Assembly: GCA_016124635.1 (NCBI GenBank)
Contig: WGNJ01000015.1
Location: 248,001 to 312,000 of the forward strand
From: Alphaproteobacteria bacterium
Lineage (GTDB): Bacteria > Pseudomonadota > Alphaproteobacteria > Micropepsales > Micropepsaceae
Direction: 5' to 3'
Length of the DNA stretch: 64,000 bases
Shown here: positions 1-8,730 of the stretch, piece after piece
Position numbering within the stretch: position 1 is the first letter of the stretch
Layout of the letters: every line of letters starts with the position of its first letter
Position numbers and translations under genes: made by a program
Notes under the pieces: generated by a model
Database searches by the model: none
The model's input: the letters and a program-made list of their open reading frames with translations, nothing else
What the model was told of the DNA's origin: nothing

Positions 1-179
1 GGAAACGCTTCACGATCGATATGTAGGAGCTCGTTCGAAACGCTCTTGGCGTGTTTGAGCGCCACATCGAGTTCGCGGTGATCGGACGCCGTGAGCTCGA
101 CGGTCCATTTCGCCGGGTCGGCCACATCCTTCGCCCGCCAATTGACATGCGTCTCAAGCGCTCGCGGCACGTGTCCCAT
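1..179 (-). CDS. TauD/TfdA-family dioxygenase, N-terminal fragment (runs off left edge)
   Basis: Only the first 59 codons lie in the window; the gene continues past position 1. The start is ATG at 179, with a good ribosome site (AGAGGAAA) about 5 bases upstream. The visible part contains a Trp-rich opening followed by a helix of the type 'W-T-V-E-L-T...ELDVALKHAK' and an 'LLHIDREAFP' stretch. This resembles the N-terminal helical segment of TauD-like Fe(II)/2-oxoglutarate dioxygenases, which hydroxylate small acids such as taurine or carnitine precursors. The catalytic HxD...H residues are outside the window, so the substrate cannot be judged. The stop of a neighbouring reading frame at 207 leaves 27 bp between this gene and the upstream glyoxalase-fold gene, so the two may be co-transcribed. 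Confidence 0.55.
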   Translation of the reverse strand, partial: MGHVPRALETHVNWRAKDVADPAKWTVELTASDHRELDVALKHAKSVSNELLHIDREAF

Positions 180-206
180 GACCGTTTCCTCTAATTCTAC
201 CAGAGC

Positions 207-626
207 CTACCACACGCCGGTGTTCGGCATCGATGCCCACGGCTCAGCCGGCGGCAAGGCAGCGCCCTTCTGCAGAAGCTCGATCGAAATGTTGTCCGGC
301 GAACGGACGAACGCCATGCGTCCGTCGCGCGGCGGCCTGTTGATCGTCACGCCTTTGTCCTTGAGTCGCTGGCACACGGCGTAGATGTCGTCGACCGCAT
401 AGGCCAAATGCCCGAAATTTCGCCCGCCGGTATACGACTCAGGATCCCAATTGTAGGTCAGCTCGACCTCGGCATCGGGATTCTCGGGCGGCGCCACAAA
501 GACGAGCGTGAAGCGCCCGCCTTTGTTCTCGATTCGCCGCGTTTCCTTTAATCCCAGTTTGTTGACGTAGAAATCGAGCGACGCGTTGAGATCGGTCACG
601 CGGACCATTGTGTGTAGATAACGCAT
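207..626 (-). CDS. VOC/glyoxalase-fold protein, probable lactoylglutathione lyase
   Basis: A 139-residue protein with the pattern of the glyoxalase I / VOC fold. It opens '[20 protein letters not shown]' with the first metal-ligand His at residue 5. A central 'E-L-T-Y-N-W' holds the usual Glu ligand, then '[11 protein letters not shown]' supplies the second His, and '[11 protein letters not shown]' the last Glu. These are the four metal ligands of glyoxalase I, which converts the methylglyoxal-glutathione hemithioacetal to S-lactoylglutathione in the cytosol. The reading frame stays open upstream to 917, but that extension is antisense to the next gene; ATG at 626 matches the family N-terminus. 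It ends with a short tail rich in Pro and Ala. It is divergent from the dehydrogenase at 732. Confidence 0.85.
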   Translation of the reverse strand: MRYLHTMVRVTDLNASLDFYVNKLGLKETRRIENKGGRFTLVFVAPPENPDAEVELTYNWDPESYTGGRNFGHLAYAVDDIYAVCQRLKDKGVTINRPPRDGRMAFVRSPDNISIELLQKGAALPPAEPWASMPNTGVW

Positions 627-731
627 ATTGGAACTCCAAGCCTTGTCGCTGGCGATGGTACAGCCCCCGCCGGAGGGACGGCAACAAATGCATGTTGCAA
701 CGCCATGCTGACTTCGACAGCCTGAGAGACC

Positions 732-1709
732 ATGAAACTCCTCATCCATCGCGGCGCCTTGAAGCGCGTCGAACACGAGCTTGCCGCCACGGGTCTCAAG
801 CTCGACCTCATCGTTGTCGACGAAAACGGCGTCTGGCACGGCGATCAAAAGATCGAAGCCAAGAACGCGGCCCCGGACGTCGCCTGGGTCAGCATCGACG
901 TCTTCATCACCCGTCAAATGCCGGTGTTCTTCGAAGCGATCTTGAGCGCCGGCACAACGCGTTGGATGCAGACCTTCAACGCGGGTCTCGACCTACCGAT
1001 CTTCAAAGACATATTGGCGAAGGGCGTGCGCCTGAGTAACAGCGACGCGCAAGCCGTACCGATCGCCGAGTACGTCGTCGCGCACGCGCTCGCCGAGCTA
1101 CATCCGATTGCAGCGCAACGCGCGGCCCAAGCTGAACGGAAATGGCGCACGATCCCGTTTCGCGAAATCTCGCAAACGAGTTGGCTCATCATCGGCTATG
1201 GCCATATCGGCCAAGAGGTTGCTCGCCGCGCCAAAGCTTTCGGCGCCCGCGTCGTCGGCATCCGCCGCAGTACCGCTTCGCACGAATTCGCCGACCTCGT
1301 CGCCACGCAGGCCGAGCTGCCGAAGCTATTGCCCGACGCCGATGTCGTGGTTCTCTCCTGCGCGCTCAACGATACGACGCGAGATCTCGCCAACGACACA
1401 TTCTTCCAGGCGATGAAGAAGGAGAGCATCTTGATCAACATCGCCCGCGGCGGCGTGGTCGATGAAGACGCGCTCCTGGCCGCACTTGCGCGCAACGCAC
1501 CGCGCATCGCCGTACTCGACGTGTTCAAAAAAGAGCCGCTGCCGGAGACGAGCCCCTTCTGGGCGCATCCGCAAGTGCGCGTGACGGCTCATACGTCGGC
1601 CGCCGGGTCGGGCACCGTCCCGCGCGGCGATCAGCTTTTCTTGAACAACTTGAAGCGCTACGCCGCCGGCCAGCCACTCATCAACGAAGTCGCCGCCGCC
1701 TCGCTTTGA
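732..1709 (+). CDS. D-isomer-specific 2-hydroxyacid dehydrogenase (NAD-binding)
   Basis: A 325-residue cytosolic oxidoreductase. The Rossmann motif G155-Y-G-H-I-G160 is followed by a dinucleotide-binding strand ending 'VVGIRR'; the Arg after the strand suggests a preference for NADPH. The catalytic Arg sits in '[13 protein letters not shown]', the Glu in '[13 protein letters not shown]' and the His in 'VTAHTSA', so the full Arg-Glu-His set of the family is present. The family interconverts 2-oxo acids and D-2-hydroxy acids (glyoxylate/hydroxypyruvate reductase-like). The N-terminal substrate domain is divergent, so the exact substrate is not evident. The gene is monocistronic: upstream is a divergent gene, downstream a palindromic repeat and a convergent hydrolase. 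Confidence 0.85.
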   Translation: MKLLIHRGALKRVEHELAATGLKLDLIVVDENGVWHGDQKIEAKNAAPDVAWVSIDVFITRQMPVFFEAILSAGTTRWMQTFNAGLDLPIFKDILAKGVRLSNSDAQAVPIAEYVVAHALAELHPIAAQRAAQAERKWRTIPFREISQTSWLIIGYGHIGQEVARRAKAFGARVVGIRRSTASHEFADLVATQAELPKLLPDADVVVLSCALNDTTRDLANDTFFQAMKKESILINIARGGVVDEDALLAALARNAPRIAVLDVFKKEPLPETSPFWAHPQVRVTAHTSAAGSGTVPRGDQLFLNNLKRYAAGQPLINEVAAASL

Positions 1710-1718
1710 CCTAATTTT

Positions 1719-1887
1719 GTCATCCCGGCCTTAGCGGAGCCGATCGCCCTTCGCGATCGGAAAGCGACGCTTAGTGCCGGGACCCAGGGATCGTTAGGCC
1801 CGCAGCTTTGCGATCACTAGGTCCCGGACGCAAGGCTCGCGCACCGAACGCGAAGACGCGATCGGCCTCGCCTAGCTCCGGGATGAC
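1719..1887. repeat. REP-like palindromic intergenic element
   Basis: The 188-bp gap between two convergent genes is filled by nested inverted repeats. The outer arms are GTCATCCCGG (1719-1728) and CCGGGATGAC (1878-1887). A perfect 8-bp hairpin with a 5-base loop lies at 1740-1760 (CCGATCGC / GCGATCGG). A further pair, CCGGGACC (1777-1784) and GGTCCCGG (1820-1827), sits inside. Elements with this outer 'TCATCCCGG' signature are widespread between genes in alphaproteobacterial chromosomes and often act as transcript ends. I saw no second copy in this window. Confidence 0.7.
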
Positions 1888-1897
1888 GGGGCACGAT

Positions 1898-3121
1898 CTA
1901 ATTTGCTTTCGTGAAGGCCGAATAGACCAGAGTCCGGAATTCGCGGCGCACCGGATAGTGCGTCGAGGGCATAAGCTGCGTCATGAAGATCGCGATCAGC
2001 TCTTCCTTCGGATCGATCCAAAAATAGGTCGATGCCGCCCCGCCCCAGGAGAAGTCGCCGGTGCTGCCCGGGATCAGCGCCTTCGCCTGATCCAGCGTCA
2101 CCGAGAAACCGAGGCCGAAGCCGATACCCGCGTAATTCGCTTCCGAGAACAGCGACATCGACAGCTGCGTCAAATCCTTGCCGCCCGGCAGATGGTTCAT
2201 CGTCATCAGCTGGATCGTCTTCGGCGACAAGATGCGCGTGCCGTCGAGCTCGCCGCCGTTGATCAGCATCCGGCAGAAACGCAGATAATCGTGCACCGTC
2301 GAGACAAGCCCGCCGCCGCCGGACACCAGTGAAGGCGGCTGCAAATAATGGCTCTTCGTTGGATCGTCGTAGAGCACCCGTCCTTGCGGCGTCACGGCAT
2401 AGAGGGCGGCAAACCGGTCGTTCTCCTTCGCCGGCACAGAGAAATCCGTCTCGTGCATCTTCAACGGCTCGAAGATCTTGGTGCGCAGATAATCTTCGAA
2501 CTTCATCCCCGAGATCTTGCCGACCAGGTAGCCGACGATGTCCGTCGACACCGAGTAGTTCCAGGCCTCACCCGGCGAAAACTCGAGCGGCAACTTCGCC
2601 AGCTTCTCGACCATGTAGTCGAGTGTGCCGAACTTCTCGATCTCGCCGATCTTGAACTTGCGATAAGCGGCGTCGACATTCGTGCGCTGCTGAAAGCCGT
2701 AGGTCAGGCCGCTCGTGTGGCGCAGCAAGTCGACGATCAGCATCGGCCGGTTCGGACGTTTCGTCTGGAAGGTTTCCAGGAAACCGCCGTTGTAGACGCC
2801 GAGAGTCTTCCACTCCGGAATGAACCGATGCACGGGGTCGTCGAGCGCCACGAGCCCCTGCTCGACCAACATCATGAAGGCGACCGAGGTGATCGGCTTC
2901 GTCATCGAATAGATGCGGAAGATGGTGTCATCGGCGAGCGGCTTCTTGCGCTCCACATCCGCGAAACCCTGCACGCCCAGGTGCGCCGTCTCGCCCTTGC
3001 GCCAGATGAGTGTCAGCGCATTCGGCAGCTTGCCCGTGTCGAGGTACTTCTCCTTGATGAAGCGGTCCATCGTCTCGAGACGGGCCGAGGAAAGTCCGAC
3101 GGACTCGGGCCTGGTAACCAT
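1898..3121 (-). CDS. Serine hydrolase, beta-lactamase class C family
   Basis: A 407-residue protein of the class C beta-lactamase / DD-peptidase / esterase fold. The nucleophile motif S72-M-T-K75 is clear, and a 'WNYSVSTDIVGYLV' segment supplies the second motif Tyr (Y-S-V). A late 'GGAASTYFWIDPKEELIAIF' matches the usual C-terminal strand with the third motif. No signal peptide is seen, so it is probably cytosolic and more likely an esterase or amidase than a beta-lactamase. I chose ATG at 3121 over the upstream in-frame codons because 'VTRPESVGLSSARLETM' is the typical family opening. It is convergent with the dehydrogenase at 732 across a palindromic repeat and divergent from the acylase at 3259. 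Confidence 0.85.
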   Translation of the reverse strand: MVTRPESVGLSSARLETMDRFIKEKYLDTGKLPNALTLIWRKGETAHLGVQGFADVERKKPLADDTIFRIYSMTKPITSVAFMMLVEQGLVALDDPVHRFIPEWKTLGVYNGGFLETFQTKRPNRPMLIVDLLRHTSGLTYGFQQRTNVDAAYRKFKIGEIEKFGTLDYMVEKLAKLPLEFSPGEAWNYSVSTDIVGYLVGKISGMKFEDYLRTKIFEPLKMHETDFSVPAKENDRFAALYAVTPQGRVLYDDPTKSHYLQPPSLVSGGGGLVSTVHDYLRFCRMLINGGELDGTRILSPKTIQLMTMNHLPGGKDLTQLSMSLFSEANYAGIGFGLGFSVTLDQAKALIPGSTGDFSWGGAASTYFWIDPKEELIAIFMTQLMPSTHYPVRREFRTLVYSAFTKAN

Positions 3122-3258
3122 GGGCGAGCATGCTCCAAAGTTGAATGATACCGATCGTATTCTTCTAGCACGCTCGTGAGCGTTACGCACGGCAGGGCGT
3201 CACGTTGCCGCCGCAATGCGAAATCGATAACAGTCGCCGGACAAGCGGCGGGGGACAC

Positions 3259-5442
3259 ATGCGGCGAATTGGGTTGATTGCGGGAGGAGTTGTCGGCGTC
3301 CTCCTCCTTGCGTTCGTCGGCTTCGCCCATCCCGGGCTGATCGAAGGCTTCGACGGCACCCCTTACGCTAAGCTTGGCGACAAGTACGACGTCCGTATCC
3401 TCCGCGATACCTGGGGTGTGCCGCACATCTACGGCAAGCACGACGCGGACACGGCCTTCGGCCTCGCCTACGCACATGCAGAGGACGACTTCGCGACCAT
3501 ACAGCAATCGCTGATGACGAGCCGCGGCCATCTTGCGCTCGTCGACGCCTATTTGCCGCGCATCGTCAACGCTCTGACCAAAGGCATCGGCATCGGCGCC
3601 GTGATCGACGTACCCGGCGCGGACCCGGCGGTCACCGATTATCTCGTGCATTTGCTGAAGGTGCGCGAGAAGCTCGACGCAAAATACGAGACCGACATCA
3701 GCGCCGACACGCGCGCGGTGCTCGAAGCCTATGCTGACGGCATCAATCTCTACGCCGCGCAGCATCCGGAGAAAGTTATCCCGGGCTTTACCGCCGCCAC
3801 CGGCAAGGACATCGCGGCCGGCTTCGTCTTCTTCACGCCGCTTTTCTTCGGCTTCGATCACGCGATCGCCGAGCTCTTCGCGCCGACGCGTCAGCGCGAG
3901 ATTTCGCTGGCTGCAGAGGGTGGCGGCTCGAATGCGTTTGCCGTCGCGCCGTCGCGTTCAGCCGACCACTACACGCGCCTGCTCATCAATTCGCACCAGC
4001 CCTACACCGGCCCGCTGGCCTGGTACGAGGTTCGCCTCCATTCCGAGGACGGTTGGGACATGGCCGGCGGCGTCTTTCCAGGTTCGCCGTTCATTCTTCA
4101 CGGCTTCGGACCGCATCTCGGCTGGGCAAACACCGTCAACACGCCCGACCTCACCGACATCTACGTGCTGACGACCGACGCCGCGCATCCGGGTCAATAC
4201 AAGTTCGACGACAAGTGGCGCGATTTCGAGCACAGCAAAGCGAAGATCACGTTGCGCCTCTTCGGTCAGCTGACGATGACCGCGACGCGCGAGGTTCTCT
4301 ATTCGGTCTACGGCCCGGTGATCGAACGGCCGCACGGCACCTATGCGATCCGCTACGCCAACCACGAGAAGGTCAACCAGGTCGAGCAGTATTACCGTCT
4401 GAACAAAGCGCACAACGCCGCGGAATGGGAAGCAGCGATGCGCATGCAAGCGATCCCGAGCCAGAACTACACCTATGCCGACGAGACCGGCCGTATCGCC
4501 TATTACTACAACGCCGTCTTTCCGAAGCGCGATCCGACCTACGACTGGCAGAAGTACTTGCCGGGAGATACGTCGCGCACGCTGTGGACCGAATACATGC
4601 CGTTCGACGCAGTTCCGCACTATGTCAATCCGCCGTCGGGCTACGTTTACAACGCCAACAACGATCCCTTCTTCGCCACCGCGAAGGCTGACGATCTGAA
4701 CCGCGAAAATTTCTCGCCGACTTTCGGGATCGAGACGCGGATGACCAACCGCGCATTGCGCGAATTCGAGCAGCTCGATCCCGACCACGCGATCACGCGT
4801 GAAGCATTTCGCAAATACAAATTCGACAAAACCTACTCGAAGGATTCGATGCTGGCAGGCGTCATGAAGGAACTGTTGGCTAAGGATTTCAGCGGCGACG
4901 AATTGCTGACGAAAGCGCAGGACGTGCTGCGCCATTACGATATGACGGCAAAGATGGAGAGCCGCGGCGCTGCCCTCGCCGTCATGACGACGCTGCCGGT
5001 CGTCGTTCCAGTCTTCCAGGGCAAGCCGCCCGGCGACGCCGTCGAGGCGTTGCGCAAGGCGGCCCAGACCTTGATGCAGCACTACGGCCGCCTGGATCCT
5101 GAGTGGGGTGAGGTCAATCGCCTGCGCCGCGGCACACTCGACCTTCCCGTCGGCGGCGGTCCGGACACCTTGCGCGCAATCGAGTCGACACTCGAACCGG
5201 GCCCCGACGGCAAGTTCGAAGCGAACAAGGGCGACACACTGATCTTCTTCGTCGAGTGGGATCCAAGCGGCAAAGTTCATGCCGAAAGCATCCACCAATT
5301 CGGCTCGGCGACGCTCGACGCGAGCTCTCCGCACTATGCCGATCAGACGCCGCTCTATCAGCGCGAAGAGATGAAGCCGGTGTGGCTCGATGAGAGCGAG
5401 GTCCGCCAGCATCTCGAGCGCGAATATCGCCCCGGCCGGTAA
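3259..5442 (+). CDS. Penicillin acylase family protein (Ntn-hydrolase)
   Basis: A 727-residue exported N-terminal-nucleophile amidohydrolase. An uncleaved or cleaved hydrophobic segment (about residues 4-22) starts the protein. The alpha-chain follows, with the family signature 'YDVRILRDTWGVPHIYGKHD'. The autoproteolysis site is G-G-G-S224-N-A-F, and Ser224 becomes the nucleophile at the new N-terminus of the beta-chain. Members hydrolyse the amide bond of beta-lactams, aculeacin or acyl-homoserine lactones in the periplasm; the sequence does not say which. ATG at 3259 has a GGGGGA ribosome site 3-8 bases upstream. The frame is open to 3205, but that part lacks family similarity. A GC-rich hairpin lies just after the stop. 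Confidence 0.88.
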   Translation: MRRIGLIAGGVVGVLLLAFVGFAHPGLIEGFDGTPYAKLGDKYDVRILRDTWGVPHIYGKHDADTAFGLAYAHAEDDFATIQQSLMTSRGHLALVDAYLPRIVNALTKGIGIGAVIDVPGADPAVTDYLVHLLKVREKLDAKYETDISADTRAVLEAYADGINLYAAQHPEKVIPGFTAATGKDIAAGFVFFTPLFFGFDHAIAELFAPTRQREISLAAEGGGSNAFAVAPSRSADHYTRLLINSHQPYTGPLAWYEVRLHSEDGWDMAGGVFPGSPFILHGFGPHLGWANTVNTPDLTDIYVLTTDAAHPGQYKFDDKWRDFEHSKAKITLRLFGQLTMTATREVLYSVYGPVIERPHGTYAIRYANHEKVNQVEQYYRLNKAHNAAEWEAAMRMQAIPSQNYTYADETGRIAYYYNAVFPKRDPTYDWQKYLPGDTSRTLWTEYMPFDAVPHYVNPPSGYVYNANNDPFFATAKADDLNRENFSPTFGIETRMTNRALREFEQLDPDHAITREAFRKYKFDKTYSKDSMLAGVMKELLAKDFSGDELLTKAQDVLRHYDMTAKMESRGAALAVMTTLPVVVPVFQGKPPGDAVEALRKAAQTLMQHYGRLDPEWGEVNRLRRGTLDLPVGGGPDTLRAIESTLEPGPDGKFEANKGDTLIFFVEWDPSGKVHAESIHQFGSATLDASSPHYADQTPLYQREEMKPVWLDESEVRQHLEREYRPGR

Positions 5443-5446
5443 AGAA

Positions 5447-5475
5447 AACCCCGCCGCGATAAGCGCGACGGGGTT
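5447..5475 (-). terminator. Rho-independent terminator for the protease gene
   Basis: A 12-bp stem with one mismatch (AACCCCGCCGCG / CGCGACGGGGTT) around a 5-base loop lies between two convergent stops. Read on the minus strand it is followed by TTCTTTA, so it mainly serves the gene ending at 5497. It may also stop + strand transcription from the acylase. Confidence 0.7.
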
Positions 5476-5496
5476 CAACTTCGTGTAGCGTGTCGC

Positions 5497-7341
5497 TTAG
5501 ATCAGATCGCGCAGCGTGATCACGAGCTGCAGCTTCTGCCCTCCGCGCATGACGTCGAGCGTCAGCTTCGTGCCCGGCGCTTCCTTCATACGCATGCGAA
5601 AGTCAGGCAGCGACAGGTCGCGTCCTGCCGCGCGTCCGTCGACCGCCATGATGTGGTCGCCGTTCTTCAAACCTGCTTCTGCCGCCGGGCTGCCGGCATA
5701 GACGTCGATCACCTCGAAGCCTCCGCCGCCAAGATTGGCCCAAAAGCCTGCGCGGTTGAACACGTCGGGCTTGTCGTAGTTCGCGTTGCGCTCGAAGAAG
5801 ATTTGCAGGTGACCGTAGTCCCACACGATGTTGAACTTCTTGAGCACACCGGCGCCGACATTGCCCGCGCTGTACTGATCGGCAAACGCGCCCGCCTTCG
5901 CTTCGACAAGCCCCACGACCGGAGCGTCGACCGAGACGCCGCCCAGGGTCAGCCGGTGGCCGCGCACGATCCACGACCGCGCCGGACCGCCGACCCCCCA
6001 ACCGTTCACGCCGTTCAGCTTCGCATGGAAGCGGGCCACCAGGTTGTTCTTGGCCACGAACGGCGCCATCAGGTCGACCGATGCCCGGCTTCCGGTATCG
6101 AGATCGAACGTACCCGGCACGCCGTCGATGTCTCCGGGCACCGTCGGGATCGACTCTTTCAGCTTGAACGGAACCCGCACGCCCGGCCCGTGATAGGCAA
6201 AGCCGTCAGGTTCGTACAGCGTGATCTGATTGGTCTGATAGTCGGTGCGCACGACAAATCGTTTGAACACCTCGTAGCCGAAGATGCCGGTAATCGGCAC
6301 GCCTTCGATGTTGCCGAACGACTCGAGCGCGATCGAAGCGAATTGCTGCTTGTTCATGTAGGCGCCGCCGATCTCCATGTGGTCGACCATGGTGATCGCG
6401 ACATCCTGGCTCTTCTCGCCGGCGCCCCGGCCCTGGAAGGCACCTTCGAGCTTCAACCCAAGCTCATGCGCCACAGTTGGCGTGATCACATTGCTGCCGC
6501 CGGTGTCGAACAAGAACTCATACGGACGACCGTTGAGCTTGACCACGACATACATGTGATTGTTGATCAGCTTGAACGGCAGCGTCGTCGACTTCTGCCC
6601 GCCGAGGAAGCCGAAATCGCGTGCCGGCGGTGGCGGCGGAGCAAAGGCCTGAGCCGGCGCCGTATCTTCGAAGGTGACGCTTTCCACCTTGATCGTTGTG
6701 TCGTACTTCGTCTCGCCGTTGCTTTGGCGAATAGCGAAGGGCAGCATCTTGCCGGCAACGCTGCGATAGTCGCTGAGATAGGTCGTTTGCAAATCGATCG
6801 CTGTCTTTTCGACCACGCGCCCCACCAGATGCGTGCGCGCGTCGATCCACATGTCGAACGGCCGGCCGCCCTTTGGCGTGATCCGCACGATGTCGTAGTT
6901 CGCCCCACCGTCGCTCTTGGCTCCCGCATAGCTGATTTCGGCCGCGGCTCGATCCGGATACCAATAGGCCCGCATCGTCCGATAGGCGTCGTTGGCGGCC
7001 CCCTGGCGTGCATCGTCGGCACCTTGAACGGCGACTTGACCCGAGTTGTCTTGCGTCCAAGCCGTCTTGCCGTCGAATCCGTTCGCTCCCTTCATCGGCC
7101 CCAGCTGATAATGCGAGACCGCTGCGCCGGTGTGAACGTCCTCGACCGTATCGATCGGACCTGCGAGCCCTGAGGTTTCGCCATGCGCCCGCGTGTGGAT
7201 GTAGTGAACATTATCCCAAGCTGCGCCACCGGCAGCCGCTTTCGACTGCGCGAGAATGTCGGCCGAGTTCGGTGCCGCTTGCGCCGCACTCGTAGCTATA
7301 AAAAAGACGGCGGCAGCCGCCGCGAAACGAGGCATGATCAT
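5497..7341 (-). CDS. Secreted retropepsin-like aspartyl protease with C-terminal PDZ domain
   Basis: A 614-residue periplasmic or secreted protein with a cleavable signal peptide (about residues 1-22, ending A-Q-A-A). Residues about 30-230 form an all-beta, lipoprotein-carrier-like region. Two aspartyl-protease half-domains follow, each with an Asp motif: 'FLFDTGGSNVI' and 'FDLDTGSRASV'. A C-terminal PDZ domain contains 'AGLKNGDHIMAVDGR'. The D-T-G triads in both lobes suggest an active pepsin-like fold. The start may be ATG at 7341 or at 7335; the GGGAG ribosome site fits either. The gene is divergent from a TrmB-type regulator. A perfect palindrome lies 38 bp upstream and contains a TATACT -10-like hexamer in this gene's orientation, so control by that regulator is likely. 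Confidence 0.85.
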   Translation of the reverse strand: MIMPRFAAAAAVFFIATSAAQAAPNSADILAQSKAAAGGAAWDNVHYIHTRAHGETSGLAGPIDTVEDVHTGAAVSHYQLGPMKGANGFDGKTAWTQDNSGQVAVQGADDARQGAANDAYRTMRAYWYPDRAAAEISYAGAKSDGGANYDIVRITPKGGRPFDMWIDARTHLVGRVVEKTAIDLQTTYLSDYRSVAGKMLPFAIRQSNGETKYDTTIKVESVTFEDTAPAQAFAPPPPPARDFGFLGGQKSTTLPFKLINNHMYVVVKLNGRPYEFLFDTGGSNVITPTVAHELGLKLEGAFQGRGAGEKSQDVAITMVDHMEIGGAYMNKQQFASIALESFGNIEGVPITGIFGYEVFKRFVVRTDYQTNQITLYEPDGFAYHGPGVRVPFKLKESIPTVPGDIDGVPGTFDLDTGSRASVDLMAPFVAKNNLVARFHAKLNGVNGWGVGGPARSWIVRGHRLTLGGVSVDAPVVGLVEAKAGAFADQYSAGNVGAGVLKKFNIVWDYGHLQIFFERNANYDKPDVFNRAGFWANLGGGGFEVIDVYAGSPAAEAGLKNGDHIMAVDGRAAGRDLSLPDFRMRMKEAPGTKLTLDVMRGGQKLQLVITLRDLI

Positions 7342-7379
7342 GGCTCTCCCTTGCGCAGCTCGGCTTGCCGCCGAGCATG

Positions 7380-7402
7380 TTAGTAGTATATGCTACTACT
7401 AA
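7380..7402. promoter_or_regulatory. Palindromic operator between protease and TrmB-type regulator
   Basis: A perfect 9-bp inverted repeat, TTAGTAGTA (7380-7388) and TACTACTAA (7394-7402), with a 5-base spacer. It is markedly AT-rich against its surroundings. On the minus strand it includes TATACT (7389-7384), a near-consensus -10 for the protease gene. Its right end is one base from the predicted ATG of the regulator. The placement fits an operator that represses the protease and autoregulates the regulator. Confidence 0.65.
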
Positions 7403-7403
7403 G

Positions 7404-8261
7404 ATGATAGTTCAAGCCGCTCAGGCGCTCGAAAATCTCGGCTTTTCCGAGATCGAGTCGCTCATTTACTGCTTTCTGCTCAAGGAATCCCCCGCCACCG
7501 GCTACCGCATCAGCCACGCGATCGGAAAGCCGACCGCCAATACGTATAAGGCGATCGCCGCGCTGGCCCAGCGAGGCGCGATTGTCGTCGACGACGCGCA
7601 GAACCGCCTCTGCCGCGCGGTGCTGCCGTCGGAGCTGCTAGACCGTCTCGATCGCGACTTCGGCACTCGCCGCAAACAGGCTGAGACCCAGCTCGCCAAG
7701 ATTCGCCCCGCTACGAATGACGATCGCGTTTATCAATTGAGCGACGTCGAGCAGGTCTTGGAGCGCGCGCGAACGATGCTGGGTCAAGCCAAATCGATCG
7801 CCATCGCCGATGCCTTCCCGAATATCCTACGGCAGATCGCGCCAAATCTTGAAGCCGCCGCCAAGCGCGGCGTGACCGTCGCGGTTCGGACCTACGAACC
7901 TGCCAAGCTAAAGGGCGTTGCAGTGCTTCTCGCGGGCGAAGCGCCGCGCATCCTTCGCACCTGGCCCGGTGAGCAACTCAACATCGTCGTCGACGCCGAG
8001 CAGTACATGCTGGCGCTGCTGACGAAAGGCGCCGAAGCTGTTCATCAGGCCATCTGGAGCAACAGCACCTTTCTGTCTTGTCTGCAGCACAACGGCCTGG
8101 CCTCCGAGTTGATCTTGACCGAGGCGCAGCACAAAGGCGCGGCAAAGTTGACGGCGCTCGAGAAGCTGAGCCTGACGCGCTCAAATTCCCCCGGGTTCCA
8201 GCGACTACTGCAACGCTACGGCGACGCGCCAACCCCACGTCGAAGACGTCGCGCTACATGA
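7404..8261 (+). CDS. TrmB-family transcriptional regulator
   Basis: A 285-residue DNA-binding protein. Residues about 1-70 form a winged helix of the TrmB type ('ALENLGFSEIESLIYCFLLK' then 'SHAIGKPTANTYKAIAALAQ'). A helical linker follows, then a C-terminal ligand-sensing domain like the phospholipase-D-like half of TrmB proteins, which bind sugars or other small molecules. The frame is open upstream to 7365, with another ATG at 7377. ATG at 7404 gives the canonical TrmB N-terminus, but it would leave almost no leader after the palindrome, so a leaderless message or the upstream ATG are both possible. The likely target is the divergent protease gene and itself. The 3' end overlaps the convergent small membrane gene by 8 bp. 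Confidence 0.8.
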   Translation: MIVQAAQALENLGFSEIESLIYCFLLKESPATGYRISHAIGKPTANTYKAIAALAQRGAIVVDDAQNRLCRAVLPSELLDRLDRDFGTRRKQAETQLAKIRPATNDDRVYQLSDVEQVLERARTMLGQAKSIAIADAFPNILRQIAPNLEAAAKRGVTVAVRTYEPAKLKGVAVLLAGEAPRILRTWPGEQLNIVVDAEQYMLALLTKGAEAVHQAIWSNSTFLSCLQHNGLASELILTEAQHKGAAKLTALEKLSLTRSNSPGFQRLLQRYGDAPTPRRRRRAT

Positions 8262-8445
8262 GATAGACGGCGGCGAGCGCCCAGACGAAATTGCCGGCGA
8301 CTGCGCCGATCGAACCGCCGACGATCGGGCGCTTGCGCCATGCAAACGCGCCGGCGATCCCGCCGAGCAGGAGACCCGGCCAACCGAGCATGGGCGACAG
8401 CAGGATGAGTTCCCACCACTCGAACTTTATGTCGATATCGGACAA
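8254..8445 (-). CDS. Small membrane protein, TTG start
   Basis: A 63-residue protein that I do not recognise by name. It begins 'MSDIDIKFEWWELILLSPML' and has two hydrophobic, Gly-rich helices (about 13-34 and 42-62) separated by a short basic loop (W-R-K-R-P). This is the composition of a small inner-membrane protein. The start is TTG at 8445, supported by a GAGGA ribosome site 6 bases upstream; there is no better ATG. Its last codons overlap the end of the convergent TrmB-type gene by 8 bp. No function can be assigned. Confidence 0.6.
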   Translation of the reverse strand: MSDIDIKFEWWELILLSPMLGWPGLLLGGIAGAFAWRKRPIVGGSIGAVAGNFVWALAAVYLM

Positions 8446-8634
8446 CGCGGATCCTCGCTTCGTCTACGAAGCTATGCTGGCAAGGCTGCGCGTCTTTGTC
8501 GCGTACAATCGCACACCAATCATCGTCGGTAGTTGAGCGATCGAACGCGGGCAAATGCCGTCGCCGTCGCCTACATCTCGTTGCAGTGCGTTGCAGCAAC
8601 TACACCGGCGCACAGTCGAGAGCGATTCCCCTCC

Positions 8635-8659
8635 GGAACGGACCTCTGGTTCCTTCGTT
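8635..8659 (+). promoter_or_regulatory. EcfG-type general stress promoter for the PRC-barrel gene
   Basis: GGAAC (8635-8639), exactly 16 bases, then CGTT (8656-8659). This is the consensus of EcfG-dependent promoters in Alphaproteobacteria. It lies 71 bp before the ATG of the PRC-barrel gene, and stress-induced PRC-barrel genes are common EcfG targets. The 285-bp intergenic region 8446-8730 shows no other feature I can support. Confidence 0.75.
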
Positions 8660-8730
8660 CACCACTCGCGGCCGCGCGAGTTTGAGCGTCTGTAAGGGCC
8701 GCTCCACACGTTCCAAAAAGGAGTACTTGC

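Noticed and set aside
2348..3148. Open frame of 266 codons on the + strand across the serine hydrolase
   Set aside because: Composition rich in Arg, His and Gln with no domain; the minus-strand hydrolase has the S-x-x-K motif.
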